Shown piece by piece: positions 63,894 to 64,000 of a DNA stretch of 64,000 nucleotides. The DNA comes from Chlorops oryzae. Lineage: Eukaryota; Arthropoda; Insecta; Diptera; Chloropidae. Both the position numbers and the translations under genes were made by a program. The stretch lies in assembly GCA_020466095.1 (NCBI GenBank), contig CM035806.1, positions 120,887,023 through 120,951,022 on the forward strand. The letters run 5' to 3'. Under the pieces are notes generated by a model that saw nothing but the letters and a program-made list of their open reading frames with translations, was not told the origin of the DNA and made no database searches. Position 1 is the stretch's first letter, and each line of letters begins with the position of its first letter.

Positions 63894-64000
63894 ACACAAA
63901 TTTCGAACGTGAACTAAAAAAAATGCCCTAATAAAGGGCTTCACTTAAGCCATTCCGACTTAAACGAAGACAGGACGAATCTTGAACCAAAATCCGCAAT

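Overview
This is a repeat-dense, intron-bearing eukaryotic window from a higher dipteran fly. The evidence is the transposon repertoire: mini-me/DINE-1-like elements with GTCY microsatellites, CsRn1-type and BEL/Pao LTR elements, jockey- and I-like LINEs, and many hAT elements. A fly-style TATA plus TCAGTC promoter also sits in front of the only recognisable host gene. A tephritid or related acalyptrate fly is plausible, but that is inference. Roughly 80 percent of the window can be assigned to mobile elements, and many boundaries are fixed by paired terminal repeats and target-site duplications (TSDs).

Layout. Positions 1-11.3 kb are one RNase-H-bearing LINE split by five or more later insertions: a jockey-like LINE, a Myb/SANT-carrying TIR element, an apparently intact hAT transposon at 4983-8774, and a mini-me element. 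Positions 11788-25666 are a second, broken hAT element. It is interrupted by a reverse-strand LINE, a 1.5-kb hAT relative, a P-like or hAT-like TIR element that itself contains a complete CsRn1-clade LTR retrotransposon with apparently identical LTRs, a mini-me element and an element with paired tRNA-like modules. Positions 25.7-27.1 kb hold a pogo-like end and two mini-me elements joined tail to head. Positions 28116-41046 are a BEL/Pao retrotransposon whose 3' LTR is split by a 5.6-kb non-autonomous LTR element. That inner element has no pol but carries an unusual 515-codon ORF. Positions 42.1-43.6 kb are a hAT-like element with a LINE tail and a short tRNA-derived SINE. From 44133 to about 52.06 kb lies an almost complete Rep/helicase Helitron, interrupted by a foldback element with arms of about 735 bp. 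After this come small TIR elements, then a predicted secreted lipase gene (54993-56240). The right side, 56.5-64 kb, is mostly MITE-like elements, including a Harbinger fragment, nested hAT pairs and a Transib end pair.

How it fits together. The only likely host protein gene is the lipase. Intact autonomous candidates are the hAT element at 4983-8774 and the CsRn1 element at 18070-22626. The rest are pseudogenes or non-autonomous passengers. The nested order gives a relative chronology. The most unusual items are the non-autonomous LTR element at 35083-40723, the Transib ends with 23- and 12-spaced A-rich blocks, the AG/GT-bounded interruption in the Helitron, and the sequence block shared between the Helitron 5' end and the mini-me elements.
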